Positions 22,896 to 35,164 of a stretch of DNA of 64,000 bases are shown here, piece after piece (position 1 is the stretch's first letter; each line of letters begins with the position of its first letter). The DNA comes from Eretmocerus hayati (lineage: Eukaryota; Arthropoda; Insecta; Hymenoptera; Aphelinidae). The position numbers and the translations under genes are program-made. The notes under the pieces were generated by a model, which ran no database searches, had not been told where the DNA came from, and saw only the letters and a program-made list of their open reading frames with translations. Location: the NCBI GenBank assembly GCA_029851415.1, contig CM056744.1, positions 119,506,838-119,570,837 of the forward strand, in the 5' to 3' direction.

Positions 22896-24120
22896 AATGA
22901 AATCTCGTTGTCGAAAACAAGACGCGCTTATGCTTTACTTTGAAATGTCACTACATTTCAGTGGAATACTTTTATTAAAAGCGAGTTTTTTGGTCTCTGA
23001 TCGTGCAGTTGAAGTGTCAACAAGGTGGGAAAAATTTGGAAGAAAAAGTTGAATCATCTTTCGTCAGTTGAGGTTGAATGATGTTTCGGAGATGTTTGTA
23101 GAATCAGAACCGACTGAAAAATATATCAGAATAATTTCACAGATCCATGAATTCAAGAGCAGGAGTCACATTTTTGAATGATGGTATCGGAATTTTCATC
23201 ATTGATGGGATCATATTATTTTTATTCGATACCACAAAACTGCAGTTTAATATCACCGGAATATTCAATCTTTTTCCGATCCCGGGTAAATTAATTTCAT
23301 TTTCATTGTAAAAAAATCCTTGAATTCTGATCCTCCGATCAACTGACTTTTTCCACAATTGATCCGACAGCTCACTTTCAGTCATCAAAATAGTTGGATT
23401 CTTTGACTATCAGTAAGATGGAGCTCATTTTGAAATGTCATTCATTGGAACGCAATTCAAAGTTTGCTAAATCGGTATCGATATTCAAATCGAGGGTTGA
23501 AAGATTATCATTGACAATACTTCTTGATACCAATGATTTTGACATTTCTGGCCATCGATGGGCCAAAACCAATTCTTTTATTATACGTAAAAAACTGAGG
23601 CAACGGTTCGGTAATGATTCAACTGCCGTGTCGACAACTAACAAGAATCGTGTTACGGTGAAAGAAATTATAACAAAAACTCTCAAGTGAGACACAGGCT
23701 GGCAATCCATTCTTATAACAAATCCAGAAACGGTATTTTTGAATTTTGAGCTGCGGAAATGATGAATTTCGAATTTCACGACAAGTTTGGGCAGATTTCA
23801 AGATTTCCTTTTTACAGTGCTGTGCGAATAACACAAACGACAATTAAATCAGGGAGACAAAATTGATCCTTCAGGATCGAAAAGTCTATCATATTAAGAA
23901 GTTAGGAAAGATAACACGCAACCGTGAGAGGCGAAAAAATCGTCAGTTTGCTCGGAGATACTTCACAGATAAAGTTGTTTCAAACCATGACCGATCACTC
24001 TCCAAGCAATCTCAAAATTTTCATGACAGTGTACACGAGATCAGGATCCGGAAAATTCCAACTTTTCTTGGTGCAGGTACCTCAATATAAGTAATTATAA
24101 TAATTAAGGAGCCAGGCAAA
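22896..24120. other. Stretch with weak open frames only
   Basis: Open frames 23137-23388 (-) and 23394-23690 (+) of 83 and 98 codons show no recognisable motif. Not called as genes. Confidence 0.35.
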
Positions 24121-24149
24121 ATTTGTCCGTCCACATACTGCGTATCGGG

Positions 24150-24270
24150 TCGCCTATGCGGAAGGGGTGAAGTGTGATGGGTGGGTGGATGGGTCATGGT
24201 TGGATCATGGGTGGGTGGGTTGGTGGGTGAGTGAGGGTTAATGGTCAGGTGGGTGGGTTGGTGGATGGAT
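24150..24270. repeat. GGGT-rich simple repeat
   Basis: Runs of GGTGGGTGGGT with short interruptions; a similar GGTCGGTGGG patch lies at about 25010-25065. G-quadruplex potential on the plus strand (inference). Confidence 0.7.
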
Positions 24271-24305
24271 GGAGTGGAAATCATTAAAGTTGAAGTGATA
24301 CGTTC

Positions 24306-24690
24306 CACTAAGTTCCAGTGAAAATTTCACTAAAAAAATCAGTGAAAATTTCACTAGAAAATCAGTAAAAATTTCACCAAAAAAACAGTGAAAATTTCAC
24401 TAAAAAAAGTGAAAATTTCACTAAAAAATCAGTGAAAATTTCACTAAAGAATCAGTGAAAATTCCACTAAAGAATTAGTGGAAATTTCACTAAAAAATTA
24501 GTGAAAATTTCACTAAAAAATCTGTGAAAATTTCACTGAAGAATCAGTGAAAATTTCACTACAATTTTACTAGAATTTCAGTGAAAATCACCTCATCTTC
24601 AGAAAAATTTCCACTGGATTGTAAAAATCGCTGGAGTTCCAGTGAAACTTTCATTGAAATTCCAGTGAAAATCGCTCAAGGTTCCACTGT
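24306..24690. repeat. Palindromic minisatellite, unit about 22-24 bp
   Basis: Some fifteen units built on AGTGAAAATTTCACT followed by AAAAAATC or close variants. Each unit is itself an inverted repeat (AGTGAAA / TTTCACT), so the array could form a row of small hairpins. Units grow more degenerate toward 24690. Confidence 0.85.
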
Positions 24691-25179
24691 CTATTAGATT
24701 CGAATAGTTGTTTATTTCAGTAGAATTGCATCATTGGATGTAAATAACTATTTCGAAATTAGTGTATTGACTGAGTCAAACGAGATGGGCAATAAGGGTA
24801 TACATGTTATTCATTGCCGGAGAGAGAAATATCCTTCGTGATTAGTTTTCTATCTAGGTATAAATCATAAGTGGGATAAGAGTCATAAGGCAAATAATCG
24901 TAGATTTCGCAACATCCTTCCAACAAATTGAATTAATTAAGCGTCTGTCCGATTTTATCCGTCCGGATGCCTCGTATCGTGGTGACATCGTTGGTGCTGT
25001 TTGTGGATTAGTGGGTCCGGTGGGTCGGTGGGGTCCGGTGGGTCGGCGGGTCGGTGGGTCCGTGTTGGTGATGCTGGTGATGACTTTTGACTTATCAGTA
25101 CGGATTGGGCAGTTGATTTGATGGTTCGATCAGTTGTTCTAAGATCCAATCAGTCAAAACATTCCTTTTGGATCGATGG

Positions 25180-25770
25180 GCTGTGGCTGGGGTCGAGGCT
25201 GGTGCAGGGACTGGGGCTGTGACTAAGGCAGGAGCTTAGGTTTTTGCTGGGGCCGAGGCTGAGGATAAGGCTGGGCCTGTGGCTAGGGATGAGGCAAGGC
25301 CTATGGCTTGGGGCGAGGCTGGGCTAAGGCTGGGGCTGGAGCCGGGCCGAAGCTGAGGATGGACTGAGGCTAAGGTTGTGACTGGGACTGAGGCTGGAGC
25401 TGTGGCTGGAACTGGGGCTGGGGCTGTGGATAGGGCGTGGCTGAAGCTGTGGCTCAGCCTGGAGCTGGGGCTGAGGCTGAGGCTAAGGCTGGGGCTGGAG
25501 CCGGGCCGAAGCTGAGGATGGACTGAGGCTGAGGTTGTGACTGGGACTGAGACTGGAACTGGGGCTGGGACTGTGGATAGGGCGTGGCTGAAGCTGTAGC
25601 TCGGGCTGGAGCTGGGGCTGAGGCCGAAGCTAAGGCTTAGGCTGAGGCTGGAGCTAAGGCTGAGCTGGGGCTGGAGCTGGGTCTTGGTCTGAGGTTGGTG
25701 CTGAGGCTGAGACTGGGGCTGTGGCTGAGGCTGGGTCTGGGACTGGGGTTAGGGCCGTGGATGGGGCGTG
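25180..25770. repeat. GGCTGN hexamer array
   Basis: About 590 bp of GGCTGG, GGCTGA, GGCTGT and GGCTAA hexamers, far more GC-rich than its surroundings. A block around 25330-25430 recurs around 25495-25590, a higher-order duplication of about 165 bp. No frame is open over the whole array on either strand as far as I can see, so coding is unlikely. Confidence 0.85.
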
Positions 25771-26339
25771 AAATTATTTTTCCAGAATCCACTGTATTAT
25801 GAAATCTCAACGTTACATTGTTGAACTACAGAAGCATTTCAGGGGTCCATACCATATCAGAGACACTTCCAAGCCGGACGAGCGTTAGCGAGGTAGGCAA
25901 AAACGCTAGTTTTCAAGATGTACCGAAGCAAATTTGAATGCAAATCAAGCTTGGCCTTGATGAATTGCTCACTTAGATGTATACCTACATACATGTACAT
26001 ACGAGGGTGGCATTTTTATTGACCAGTCTCGTAATTGCGCGAAGACTCATCTTCCGGCAAACACTCGGACGAAAACCCGTAGACCCAGTCTCTGTGTGTT
26101 TATACATGTATCTATACAAACACTCTAGCGCCGCTCTATAGGGCCGTAATGTCAGAGTCAAGAGGTCCATTATAGCGGAAGGGTAATTTCTGAGACAACT
26201 TGCGCGCAGTCGGAATCTTAGTGCAGTGCAGTGCATGTAATACATTCGTGGATAGATGCGCTCACGCGGCGTTTGCTCGGCGGGTTATTATTATTGCGGC
26301 ATACGCTTCGTAAACGCTTCAACTGGTTAAATAATGGAC
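25771..26339. other. Gap without a recognised gene
   Basis: Unique-looking sequence with a small ACATGTACAT patch near 25990. Nothing recognised. Confidence 0.4.
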
Positions 26340-26728
26340 TTAAGGCGATGCGGTCACCGTGCACGCTGAACTTTGTTCACAGAACTCTCAAAATCTTTTC
26401 CATTATGGGCTAAACGACGAGTTATCCAGGCTTTATTATCATCAAACTTGGCCTGGATAACTCTTCGTTTGGCCCAAATCGGACTAGATTTTGAGAGTTT
26501 TGTGAACGAAAATGTGCCAATTTGTAGGTTAGAAAGTACCCGCGGGCAAGTTATTCTCGTTTATTAGTGATAGTCTTGTGATTGGTGACAAATAATGAGT
26601 TGTCCACCACAATTCAAATGATAATACGTAATGGACAAATCGTCTCCAACTTCGTTTTGTGAAAATTTTTTGATTTACATCCAAATAAGATATGATTTCC
26701 GGGTTGCACGGTGACCGCATCGCCTTAA
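26340..26728. mobile_element. TTAA-flanked MITE, family 2, copy 3
   Basis: TTAA at both ends; terminal repeats AAGGCGATGCGGTCACCGTG and CACGGTGACCGCATCGCCTT are exact. It has the same nested hairpin, built on GGCTAAACGACGAGTTATCC and its partner, as copies 4 and 5. Confidence 0.9.
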
Positions 26729-28329
26729 TAATGTCGTAATTTTGCATCCCTCTGAGTTGAAAGAATGGATATGTATTATTTCATGAGGTCATTTTGTTAG
26801 ATGGCGATGTATTAGTTTGGTTAGTCAATTATTGCGTGTTTTGCTGGTGTTGAAGTTCGTACGATCTGCTGGCGATGAAAATTTCTGATTATAATCGAGA
26901 AGATTTGAGTGACTATAGAGTGTACGCATAGGGAGCGATACACGTCGATTCTCCAGGCTTGCATTCCACTCGCGGTAACAGCTACATTTGAGCGCTCTGG
27001 GATCTTTTTCCCCTTAGGGAAACATAGTCATTTCCAACGCATTTTTTCCTCAGCTTTTTTGATAGTGCTATCGGTTTTTCCGAATTTCGGTCAGCGTGAC
27101 CTCGAAAACTGGCCTCCAAAGTTTGAAAGCACTATGAGTCTGATTTCGCACACTAAATATTTTTTTCGACATTTTTTATCGAAAGATTAGACGATTCTAC
27201 TGTGGGAATGACAAAAAATAGGATTTTCAGCACACTTGCATCGAGAGCCTGTGGTTTTCACCCCGGTGAATACATTTTGAACAACATCACAGAAAATGAT
27301 TTTTATGGTGGTGAGACCCCCTGGAACGATGTATGGAACCCACGCTGAAATTTAGAGATGGACATTGGAGATTTTGAGGGTCCCACGCAATTCGTTTGGC
27401 AAATGCAAATCATGTCACTTCTCCAAACGTAGGCGGACACATCTGCTCATCACTATTAGAAGGTCTTTATTCGGGGGTCAAAAACAACGTGACATAGAAC
27501 AACGATTTTGAGCCGTCGTGAGCCGAAATTGATTCAGTCAGAGTGGAGTGATTACAATTTTAAAAAGAAAAATGCTTGGGGTCATCTTAGGACAGTTTAG
27601 GCGGTACGAAGCAGGACAATGGAAAATCTTATGTTGAATCGGTTGGCCGAGCTCACACTCATACTATTTTTCGAGGATGATTGCGCGTGTACATTTGTTC
27701 AAATTCACCGTGGCGCGGAGAGAGGTGAGGGCGAGTTGAGTGAAAGAGAACGAAAGATAAAACCGATGGCTCAGAGTAAAAAGAAACTATCTGAAATCAT
27801 AAGACTTGAAAGGAACTATTCGTAAATGTCTGGTTAAAATGAACTATTTAAAAATGTTTAGTTGAAAGAATAAGAAAACAGAAGAACAAAATTTCCTTGC
27901 CCACAATGCATCAGAGGTTTCGTCAAGTTATGCAGGGGGCGGGGTGATCACGGGGAATCGCGAGGTACAGCCAATCATCCAAAACGCCGTTTCAAGCGCC
28001 GCTGATTTATCGTAGAGAGGGTAGAGACCCTCCCTAATTGCTCACATGGAATCATATACGGTTCGGCACCAACACGAGCCACTGTACAAGATTTCTCCAG
28101 GGAAAAATGCCGAAAATCGCGGAAAAAGGCGAAAAAGTCACTGAGAGGAGAGGCGGCGAAGTAGAATAAAAACGATGAATAAGCGATGAATAAAAGTGAT
28201 GAAAAAAATGTAATTGACTACGGTCTTAGTACTCCGAATGCATCATATTCGGTGAGATCTGCAGATCCAAAACGATTATGATTCATGAACACTGGTAAAT
28301 ATAGATGGGCTATCGGTAATGAGATACTT
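26729..28329. other. Gap without a recognised gene
   Basis: No exon with family motifs. A small hairpin lies near 28015-28040 (GAGGGTAGAGACCCTC). Confidence 0.4.
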
Positions 28330-28611
28330 ATTATCATCTCGAATTCGTTTTCTCGTCGTTCATCCCAAATCGCAAGAGAATTTGATAAAATAGCGAATAA
28401 CTCGAGCTCAGGCACCTCCTAACCTACAATATAGGCGCATTGTAATTCTCACTTTTATCCGATTCTTTTGCGATTGGAGCTAAATAACGAGAAAACGTAT
28501 TCAAATCAGATGATGATAAGTATTCGTCTTCTCGTTTTTAGCCCGAACCCCAAGAAGATCAGATGAAAGCGGGAACAACTTTCAGCGTGCGCGGTGTCCG
28601 CATCGCTTCGA
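28330..28611. mobile_element. Relic of the family 2 TTAA MITE
   Basis: The right end reads GCGTGCGCGGTGTCCGCATCGC, a diverged terminal repeat without the TTAA, and the internal hairpin arms (TCTCGTCGTTC... and ...AACGAGAAAACG) are recognisable. Left boundary uncertain. Confidence 0.55.
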
Positions 28612-29146
28612 TTTTCCCTGAAAACTGACGTGTGTGGGGACTAAATAGGATTTCAGTGTCAAGCAATTGATAGATTATACCGAAAAAATTATAGTTCAGG
28701 TTACCCGAATTCTTAAGATATTACGGAGAAGAAAGATATTTTACTTTGAAGGTACACAATTTCTGCAATTTCACGCTGAAAAACTTATAAATCAAATTCA
28801 AATTCGAGAGAAGATCTTCCAAATCACTGATCTCATCTTTGAGTGATTTTCTACAAGTCATAGGAAGGCAAAAATTGATCAAGTTGATGGTGAAAGAGAA
28901 AGCGTGTCGGGGAAAAAGAAACAACATACACACAAACATACACAGACAAAGGGACAGAGAGATGAGTCCCTCGATAGTTTTGAAGGGCTTTGGGAGGAAA
29001 AGTGTCACTCACAGTCATTAGATTCTGGCGAGAAGAACGTGATAATTGAAGCATTATTGAGATAAAAGAAGTTCTGTTGAAGTAAAGATTGGATTGAATG
29101 GGAATATTGATCAAAAATTTTCTGGACCAAAAACAATCCTTTCTCT

Positions 29147-29460
29147 TCAAAAAAAGCAAAAAGGCATCATCAAAATGGAAATTTCCCAAGTACGCATCCG
29201 TAAAATTAACATAAATTCGTATTTGTTACCTCTACAGTGGTAGAGCGTGGAAAAATTCCTACTATGAGTGGATAACACTGGTTTGAGAACCTGAAACTCG
29301 ATTTCAGACTCTAGCGTGGTCCTACGAGTCATTTTCATTGGTGTTCAAAAGTAACAATAGTGTTTTGAATTCACCATAGTTGACGGTATTTGAATTGATA
29401 TTAAAGAGTAAGTATCAACATTATCTTACCAACGATGAGGAATTGAATCAATCTCAACAT
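29147..29460 (-). CDS. Orphan signal-peptide exon with a possible short second exon
   Basis: On the minus strand, 29460-29430 encodes MLRLIQFLIV plus one base before GTAAGA, like the first exons of the two Kazal genes on this strand. Upstream sequence and TATA box (29591-29600) match those of the 20.5-kb gene. I find no Kazal domain downstream of it before the next elements. After 119 nt, CGCTAG could accept into 29310-29147, a phase-1 frame of 54 codons with two cysteines and no recognised domain. So this is either a duplicated promoter and exon that lost its gene, a far-upstream alternative first exon for the 20.5-kb gene, or a gene with a new second exon. Confidence 0.4.
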
Positions 29461-29590
29461 CTTTGAAGTGAGTTTTAAAAGGCTGATGACAAGTTAGAAA
29501 GTAAGATCGGAACTTGAAGAGAGATCGATTGAAGCAACGTTTTAAACCTCATCGAACAAAGGAAAAATTGCGATCATTTTTATAATGTCT

Positions 29591-29600
29591 CTTTTTATAA
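29591..29600 (-). promoter_or_regulatory. TATA box of the orphan signal exon
   Basis: TTATAAAAAG on the minus strand, about 135 nt before the ATG at 29460. Sequence between it and the ATG aligns with the promoter region of the 20.5-kb Kazal gene. Confidence 0.5.
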
Positions 29601-30304
29601 AAACCCAGCAAGTTAATAAAACCCACTGGTCGTGACGCGCGCGTCTATGTATTTGCGACACAGGAAAGACCCACAATAATTTACCAAGTGTTGAGTATAG
29701 CGGGCCAAGTGTCCTCCATTAAAAATTTTCTAACATCCTAGGTTTATGCCAACTTAGGCTGGTTTCGGAATGAGTGAAATAGATTACTCATTTTTTCAAA
29801 CAGCTTCGCAAATATCAACAGAGCTGAAAAAACAAGAAACAACTTCTGAGTCAAATTTTTTTTGGATATTTGGGTACTGAGAAGCTCTTTGTCAAGATTC
29901 GAGAAAATGAATAGCTACTCGAAAGTTTGATTTGGAGTTGGCAATGGAGGGTTTGCCATTCACACAAGAATTCTAGATTCGATTTTTCGTATCGGTACCA
30001 CGGAGAGTTTATTCATAGATTTTTCTTAAACTATTTTTTACGTGGTTTCATGGGTTTGCTGAAACCCGCCTTCACCGATTCAATACAGTGAGCTTCAGAC
30101 ATCGAATATCGTGTTCATGCCATGCTTGTCATACCGAAGGGACAAGAGTAGATTAAAAAATGACAGAACTAAAATCTTCAAAATTTTCTGGTTTCTACTT
30201 TTCCCCTTCTTTGCAATCAGGTAACTAACCGTCAACTACAGGAATTTTGGAACATTGTAGTAACTTTTGAAGATCCATAAAATTATGACTTATATGTAAC
30301 CATG

Positions 30305-30671
30305 TTAAGGCGATGCGGTCGCCGTTCACGCTGAACTTTGTTCACAAAAATCTTAAAATCTCTTCCAATTTGAGCTAAACGACGAGTTGTTCAGGCTTCA
30401 TAACTATCTAACTTAGCCTGGATAGCTCTTCGTTTATCCCAAATTGGAAAAGATTTTGAGATATTTGTGAACAAAAAGGTGCTTGTTTTATGGATTAGGA
30501 AGTACTCGCGGACAAATTATCCTCGTTAATCTCTGATGCTCTTGTGATTGATGACAAAAGATGAGTTGTCTACAACAATTCGGATGCTTATTATCAGTGA
30601 ACAACTCGTGTCAAATTTCGTATTGTCAAAATAAGTGATTTCCGGGTCGCACGGCAACCGTATCGGTTTAA
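30305..30671. mobile_element. TTAA-flanked MITE, family 2, copy 4
   Basis: TTAA at 30305 and 30668; left end AAGGCGATGCGGTCGCCG, right end diverged (GGCAACCGTATCGGTT). Internal hairpin conserved. Confidence 0.85.
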
Positions 30672-31803
30672 GGCTTAAAAGTCATGTTCAGATTTTGAAT
30701 CCAATTTCATCGCTCATGGTATTGCACCCATTAGCTTCGCTGTAGTGGTTACCCAATTAATTGATGTCAGTTTTACGAATATGAGTTGAGAAAATTTGTA
30801 ATTCGATGATATGGTTTGTATAACTGTCGTGAAACTGATCAAACAGCTGTGAAAGAAAAGGAAAAATTGCGGGTTTTGCCTTCCAAGAACTAAGATAAGA
30901 TTGTGAAAGATCTTGAATGGAAAAACCGATAATACTCTGGCGACAATCGAACCCAATTCCCATACTTGAGGATGTACAAAGCCTCATTTCAGGAATAAAC
31001 TGAAGAAATCTTGTTGAGGGACTCAAAAGAATACAAGCTTCATGTTGATTTATGAGAGATTGAAATTTGTTAGGATATTTCCTTTTCTAAGTTTCTGTGC
31101 GAAATAACTCCATCTCAAAAAATTGGAGCTAATCTCTGGGAAATGATTTTAGCTCGGATTTTAGAAGCTACGTTGAAGAGTCAAATAACATTTTTATTAG
31201 ATTCCTTGCTTTCCTGTTCTTCGCATTCATTCGCATACTGGTATAGTAACGGGGTCGTGCTTATACTCCGGACAGACTCGTCAACAAAAACGTGCCAACC
31301 GTAAGTTTGATTGGATGACGTCTCACCCGACACTTGCAACACTCAAATGTTACTCTCTGAAGCACTTACACATAACTTACGTGATGCAAACCCACCTCGC
31401 AATATACACAGGACCCAAGCATTGATGATGCGTGCGCGGTAATTCGAGGCACATTTTCACCGCAGAGCCGTTATAATTACAGGGCGAACAAGAGGACAGC
31501 AGGCCCTTGTGAGCTACTCCTTTACTCTTTTTTCAGCAGACTAATGATTCTGTTGAGCAAATGTGGGTGAGTCAAGTTTACTCACATACCCAATGAGATG
31601 GTCATCACTGCGGGGTAGCTTTCGATTTCGCTGACTGCCATGTTATATGTATTTAACTGCAATCTCAGAGTTCCATCGTTTGTATTTTGCTCTCTTGATT
31701 CTTGATCGAGTGTACGAGGGCAGAGATTCAAAGAATTGAGCCCAGGTGGGTGTTCGTAAGTATTTTCACGCTACACTTGCGATAAATTCTGTATAGTGCA
31801 CCT
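30672..31803. other. Gap without a recognised gene
   Basis: Nothing beyond short ORFs. Confidence 0.4.
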
Positions 31804-31814
31804 TTGTTTTTAGG

Positions 31815-32019
31815 TCAAGGAGTCGAGGGATTTGGAATCTCAGATACCGAAGCAAATCGGTCGCTCTTCAGCAAACTTGAATTTTCTCAGTGTGGGGAAA
31901 ACTTGAAAATGGAGTATGTAAAGAATTATTCCGGAATCAATAAGTGTCACTTTCGTATTTTTTCACGCGAAGATAAATTGTTGTTCAGAAGTGATAACAA
32001 ATTTCCAATCTTGGAATGA
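31815..32019 (+). CDS. Possible exon of an unrecognised protein
   Basis: TTTTTAG at 31808-31814 precedes an open frame of 68 codons ending at TGA (32017-32019), with two cysteines and a mixed charged composition. It reads like coding sequence in residue content but shows no family motif. No first exon identified. Confidence 0.2.
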
Positions 32020-32842
32020 TATTCTGGTTCCATCGAAGAGAGTGTAAGTCAACTTTCGGTCGAATGATTGATGGGTCTTGTAGATATTTTAGTTCATTAA
32101 TCTGTTTCATTATCATTAGTAATCTCGTGAAATTCATTAACCAAACAATCACGAGGGCAATGGAACCATCGATCATGCAAAAGTTAAAACAAGTCCAAAT
32201 AAAATCTCAGGGCATCGGCATACATTCGACGAGGTGCGATCACTGCATCTGTCTTGCAGTCTCTACTTTAGAGACAAAATCATCAATATTGTGCCACGAG
32301 GCATCGGTTCGGAAATCTGATCTTAAAGTCCGCGAAATTCATTGGGTGCGCGTGTATATCCAAGTTCTTTGACCCCTGAAATGATGCATCGAAGTATAAT
32401 CAACGACGGGCCAACGAATTTCAATTTAATGATTTGATGTATAGGCCGTGCTGGAACATCATGTTTGATTGCGATTACCAAAACCTACGCACATGGATTC
32501 ATTTTTGAAGCTGCGACTTCATCTCAAATCTATTCTAATACGAGTAGTTGACTCTGGTCGTGGACAGATCATTTTATTTGGGAATGTGCAGACATTTTCT
32601 TGCCGTTATATTCAAGGAAACGAAAGATTCGACAAGCAAAAATTATGACCCCCCTCTTATATACAATGTATGCATTATTGCTTAGCTCGCTCTCGTCCGT
32701 TTCGCTTCTAAATGTTCTTGATGAGTCACAGGCCCCTGAAATATTTTTGTAGTTCGAGAATGATCGTTGTAAGATCATGATTGATGATCAATTCAAGGTG
32801 CTAAAAAGAAATTTTCATGAGGTTTGAAGAGATGATATTGGG

Positions 32843-33402
32843 TTAAGGTAGTTGTACACCAACTACGTGAGTCAAAGAGACTTAACCTCACTTTTTGCCC
32901 ACATCAAAGTATTCGAAATTATTATTATTGTTAATAACTTCACTTTTTCCATCAAACAACAAACGAAAACGGTCATCTAAGCCTCCCTGAACAGAATCAG
33001 GCATGGTTTCCAAAGTTATCTACCCTAAAATCGAAATCACGTGTCGCATTTTTTGCATTCTACGCTTTGTATGAACAATTACTGAAAAACGACGTGGTCC
33101 ATCATCTCCAGACTTGGCCATATGATTCATTGATAGATAAACTCGGATCTCTCGCAGTCCCACCATTTTCTGTTGATCAGGTTTTGCGCTGGACCCATTT
33201 TTGTGCTGTTTTTGGGGCCCGCCCCCATAAGCGCAATGTTAAAAATGTGCAAAACTGGTCAAATTGTGACGATCGATACTCTAAAACGGGATGGTCAGCC
33301 GTTCTGGAATTTCGCACACGTACTCTTCGATATTAGAACTATCTCTCTGCAGAATCTCGAGAAATTCTGTTGATGAATAATTTTGGTGTACAACTACCTT
33401 AA
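32843..33402. mobile_element. TTAA-flanked MITE, family 3, copy 1 (uninterrupted)
   Basis: TTAA at both ends; terminal repeat AAGGTAGTTGTACACCAA with its partner at 33381-33398. 560 bp. Nearly the same sequence occurs in reverse orientation at 40599-41699, where about 540 bp are inserted. The two overlapping ORFs inside recur there too, but do not resemble a transposase. Confidence 0.85.
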
Positions 33403-33420
33403 TTCATACCTGCTGATAAT

Positions 33421-34202
33421 GTAAGTGTGCCTAATATGCCCCAACTCAAGTTGTCGGATCCAAGAACCCACAGACATTGCCGCGCATTTTTTATGTTTGT
33501 TACGTTAAAATATGAGAAAATAAACGTTTTGAACAGATCCTAAATAACAAGCGCATTTCTTAGAAAAAAAAGTGGTTTTTGGTACTTTCGACTTCTTTTG
33601 TTAGTTACTAAAAGCTATGCCAAACAAAACTGGTACAACTCAACATACCTTAGCTCACCTTGTTTTTGTTTCAACTTCAATATGTTCTTCACAAAATTGC
33701 AAAATTCGATTTCTAGCCGATTATACGCCCACATTACTAAAAAAAGTGCAGTGTTCTCAATTTGCCTTCACCCCTTTTTCCGCATGTAGAGGTCTTTACG
33801 CAATGCCACAAGTACTTTTAGCACTTTTTCGTCGAGATAACATTATTTTCAGGTGTATTTAGCGATATCCAGCAGGATGGAGCCTTCAAAACGCACCAGA
33901 TCTCGCAAAATATGCTAAAAATCGATTTCCATATTTATTTTGAGGTTATGTGCACTAAATCATCGATAATACAATCATGGCGATTTATCCATTCAGTACA
34001 TTACCGTCATGCTCCGGAACCGATATCGCTTTTCCAGAGCTTCAAAATCGCGAAATGACTATGGGGGCATATTAGAAACACATTGTCAAAAAATCGCAAA
34101 AAATCGTTACCTGCAAAAATCAAGATAACTTGGCTCCAATCCCTTGATGAGCCCAAAACTATGAGCAAAACAAAAGTAGGGGGGCATATTAGGCACACTT
34201 AC
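33421..34202. mobile_element. TIR element, family 4, copy 1
   Basis: Left end GTAAGTGTGCCTAATATGCC and right end GGCATATTAGGCACACTTAC are exact reverse complements. No transposase. A related pair of ends is found at 47564-48316. Confidence 0.8.
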
Positions 34203-34504
34203 CTTAGATACACCTTTGTATATTATTATAGAAAATTTCAATTGATCGTCTGAACTTTCGAAACGGCTCAATTGAATACATCGTAGTCCCGAACTACTTG
34301 GGGATTTTTGAATGAATAGTCGATATGTTGAAAGAACGTTCAATCGTGCAATAAATTTGAGATCTTACATCAGGGTGCACTTGATCCCCACACACGACAC
34401 TTGATGCACGATGCACAATGCAAGACACACGACATCAATAAATTAATCAGTCAATCAATTGATTGATTAGTCGGTCTCACCCGTAGGCCACAAGGCCACG
34501 TATC
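34203..34504. other. Gap without a recognised gene
   Basis: Contains a CACGATGCACAATGC-type short repeat near 34400. Nothing else. Confidence 0.4.
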
Positions 34505-34710
34505 ATAATTTAGCCATACCAGACCGGACCACACTGAACCAGACTGAACTAGACTGAACTTGACCGAACTTGACCGGGCCAAACGTAAACTAGACTGGAC
34601 CAGAGCTAGATCGTACTAAACCAAAAAAGACCGGACAAGACCGTGCCAGGCCGTACTCGACCGTATGAGACCGCACTGAAGAGAACGAGACTGTACTAGA
34701 CCATATCCAA
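34505..34710. repeat. Minisatellite with a period of about 10 bp, second array
   Basis: Units such as CCAGACTGAA and AGACCGTACT, related to the array in the nuclease intron (7780-8045). Confidence 0.7.
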
Positions 34711-35164
34711 GTTAGAGTAACAGGATATCTTGAGCCAGCTTTAGATGTGCAAGTTGTTTTGATCAATGCGTGATTTTTCCGAACCCTCTTTTACACATGA
34801 GGGCTTCATGGGGAATCACAGCGCAGTAGAGATACTTTCTCACCAAGATTTGGATAGTTCCATTGAATAAATTCAGTGGTTCCATCTTCCCGGCTATGGT
34901 AAAATTGGAAAAGGAAATTTTTTAGCGGCAAATATGGAACTTTTCTCACATATGACTTCAGATTTGCTCGAAAGAATTGTGCTTAGCAATTTTGGAGTGG
35001 TTCAGTCGCTATAGTCACTGAGACATCGATACCGGTTGTTCTAGTTCATTCTATTAGCAGTCAATCGCAGTTCATTTGTCCAGTTGTCAAAGAAAATTGA
35101 ATAGATCTTCATCATCACTCACAATTATACATTTGCATCGAAAGAGTTGCCATATGCTCAAAGG

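Noticed and set aside
24306..24690. CRISPR array
   Set aside because: Repeats are contiguous with no unique spacers, each unit is palindromic, and the context is eukaryotic.
25180..25770. Gene for a repeat-rich protein
   Set aside because: Hexamer phase shifts and stops break each frame; no start or splice context.
33067..33373. Two overlapping ORFs recurring at 40628-40828
   Set aside because: Recurrence comes from the shared MITE, not from protein conservation; they do not resemble a transposase.
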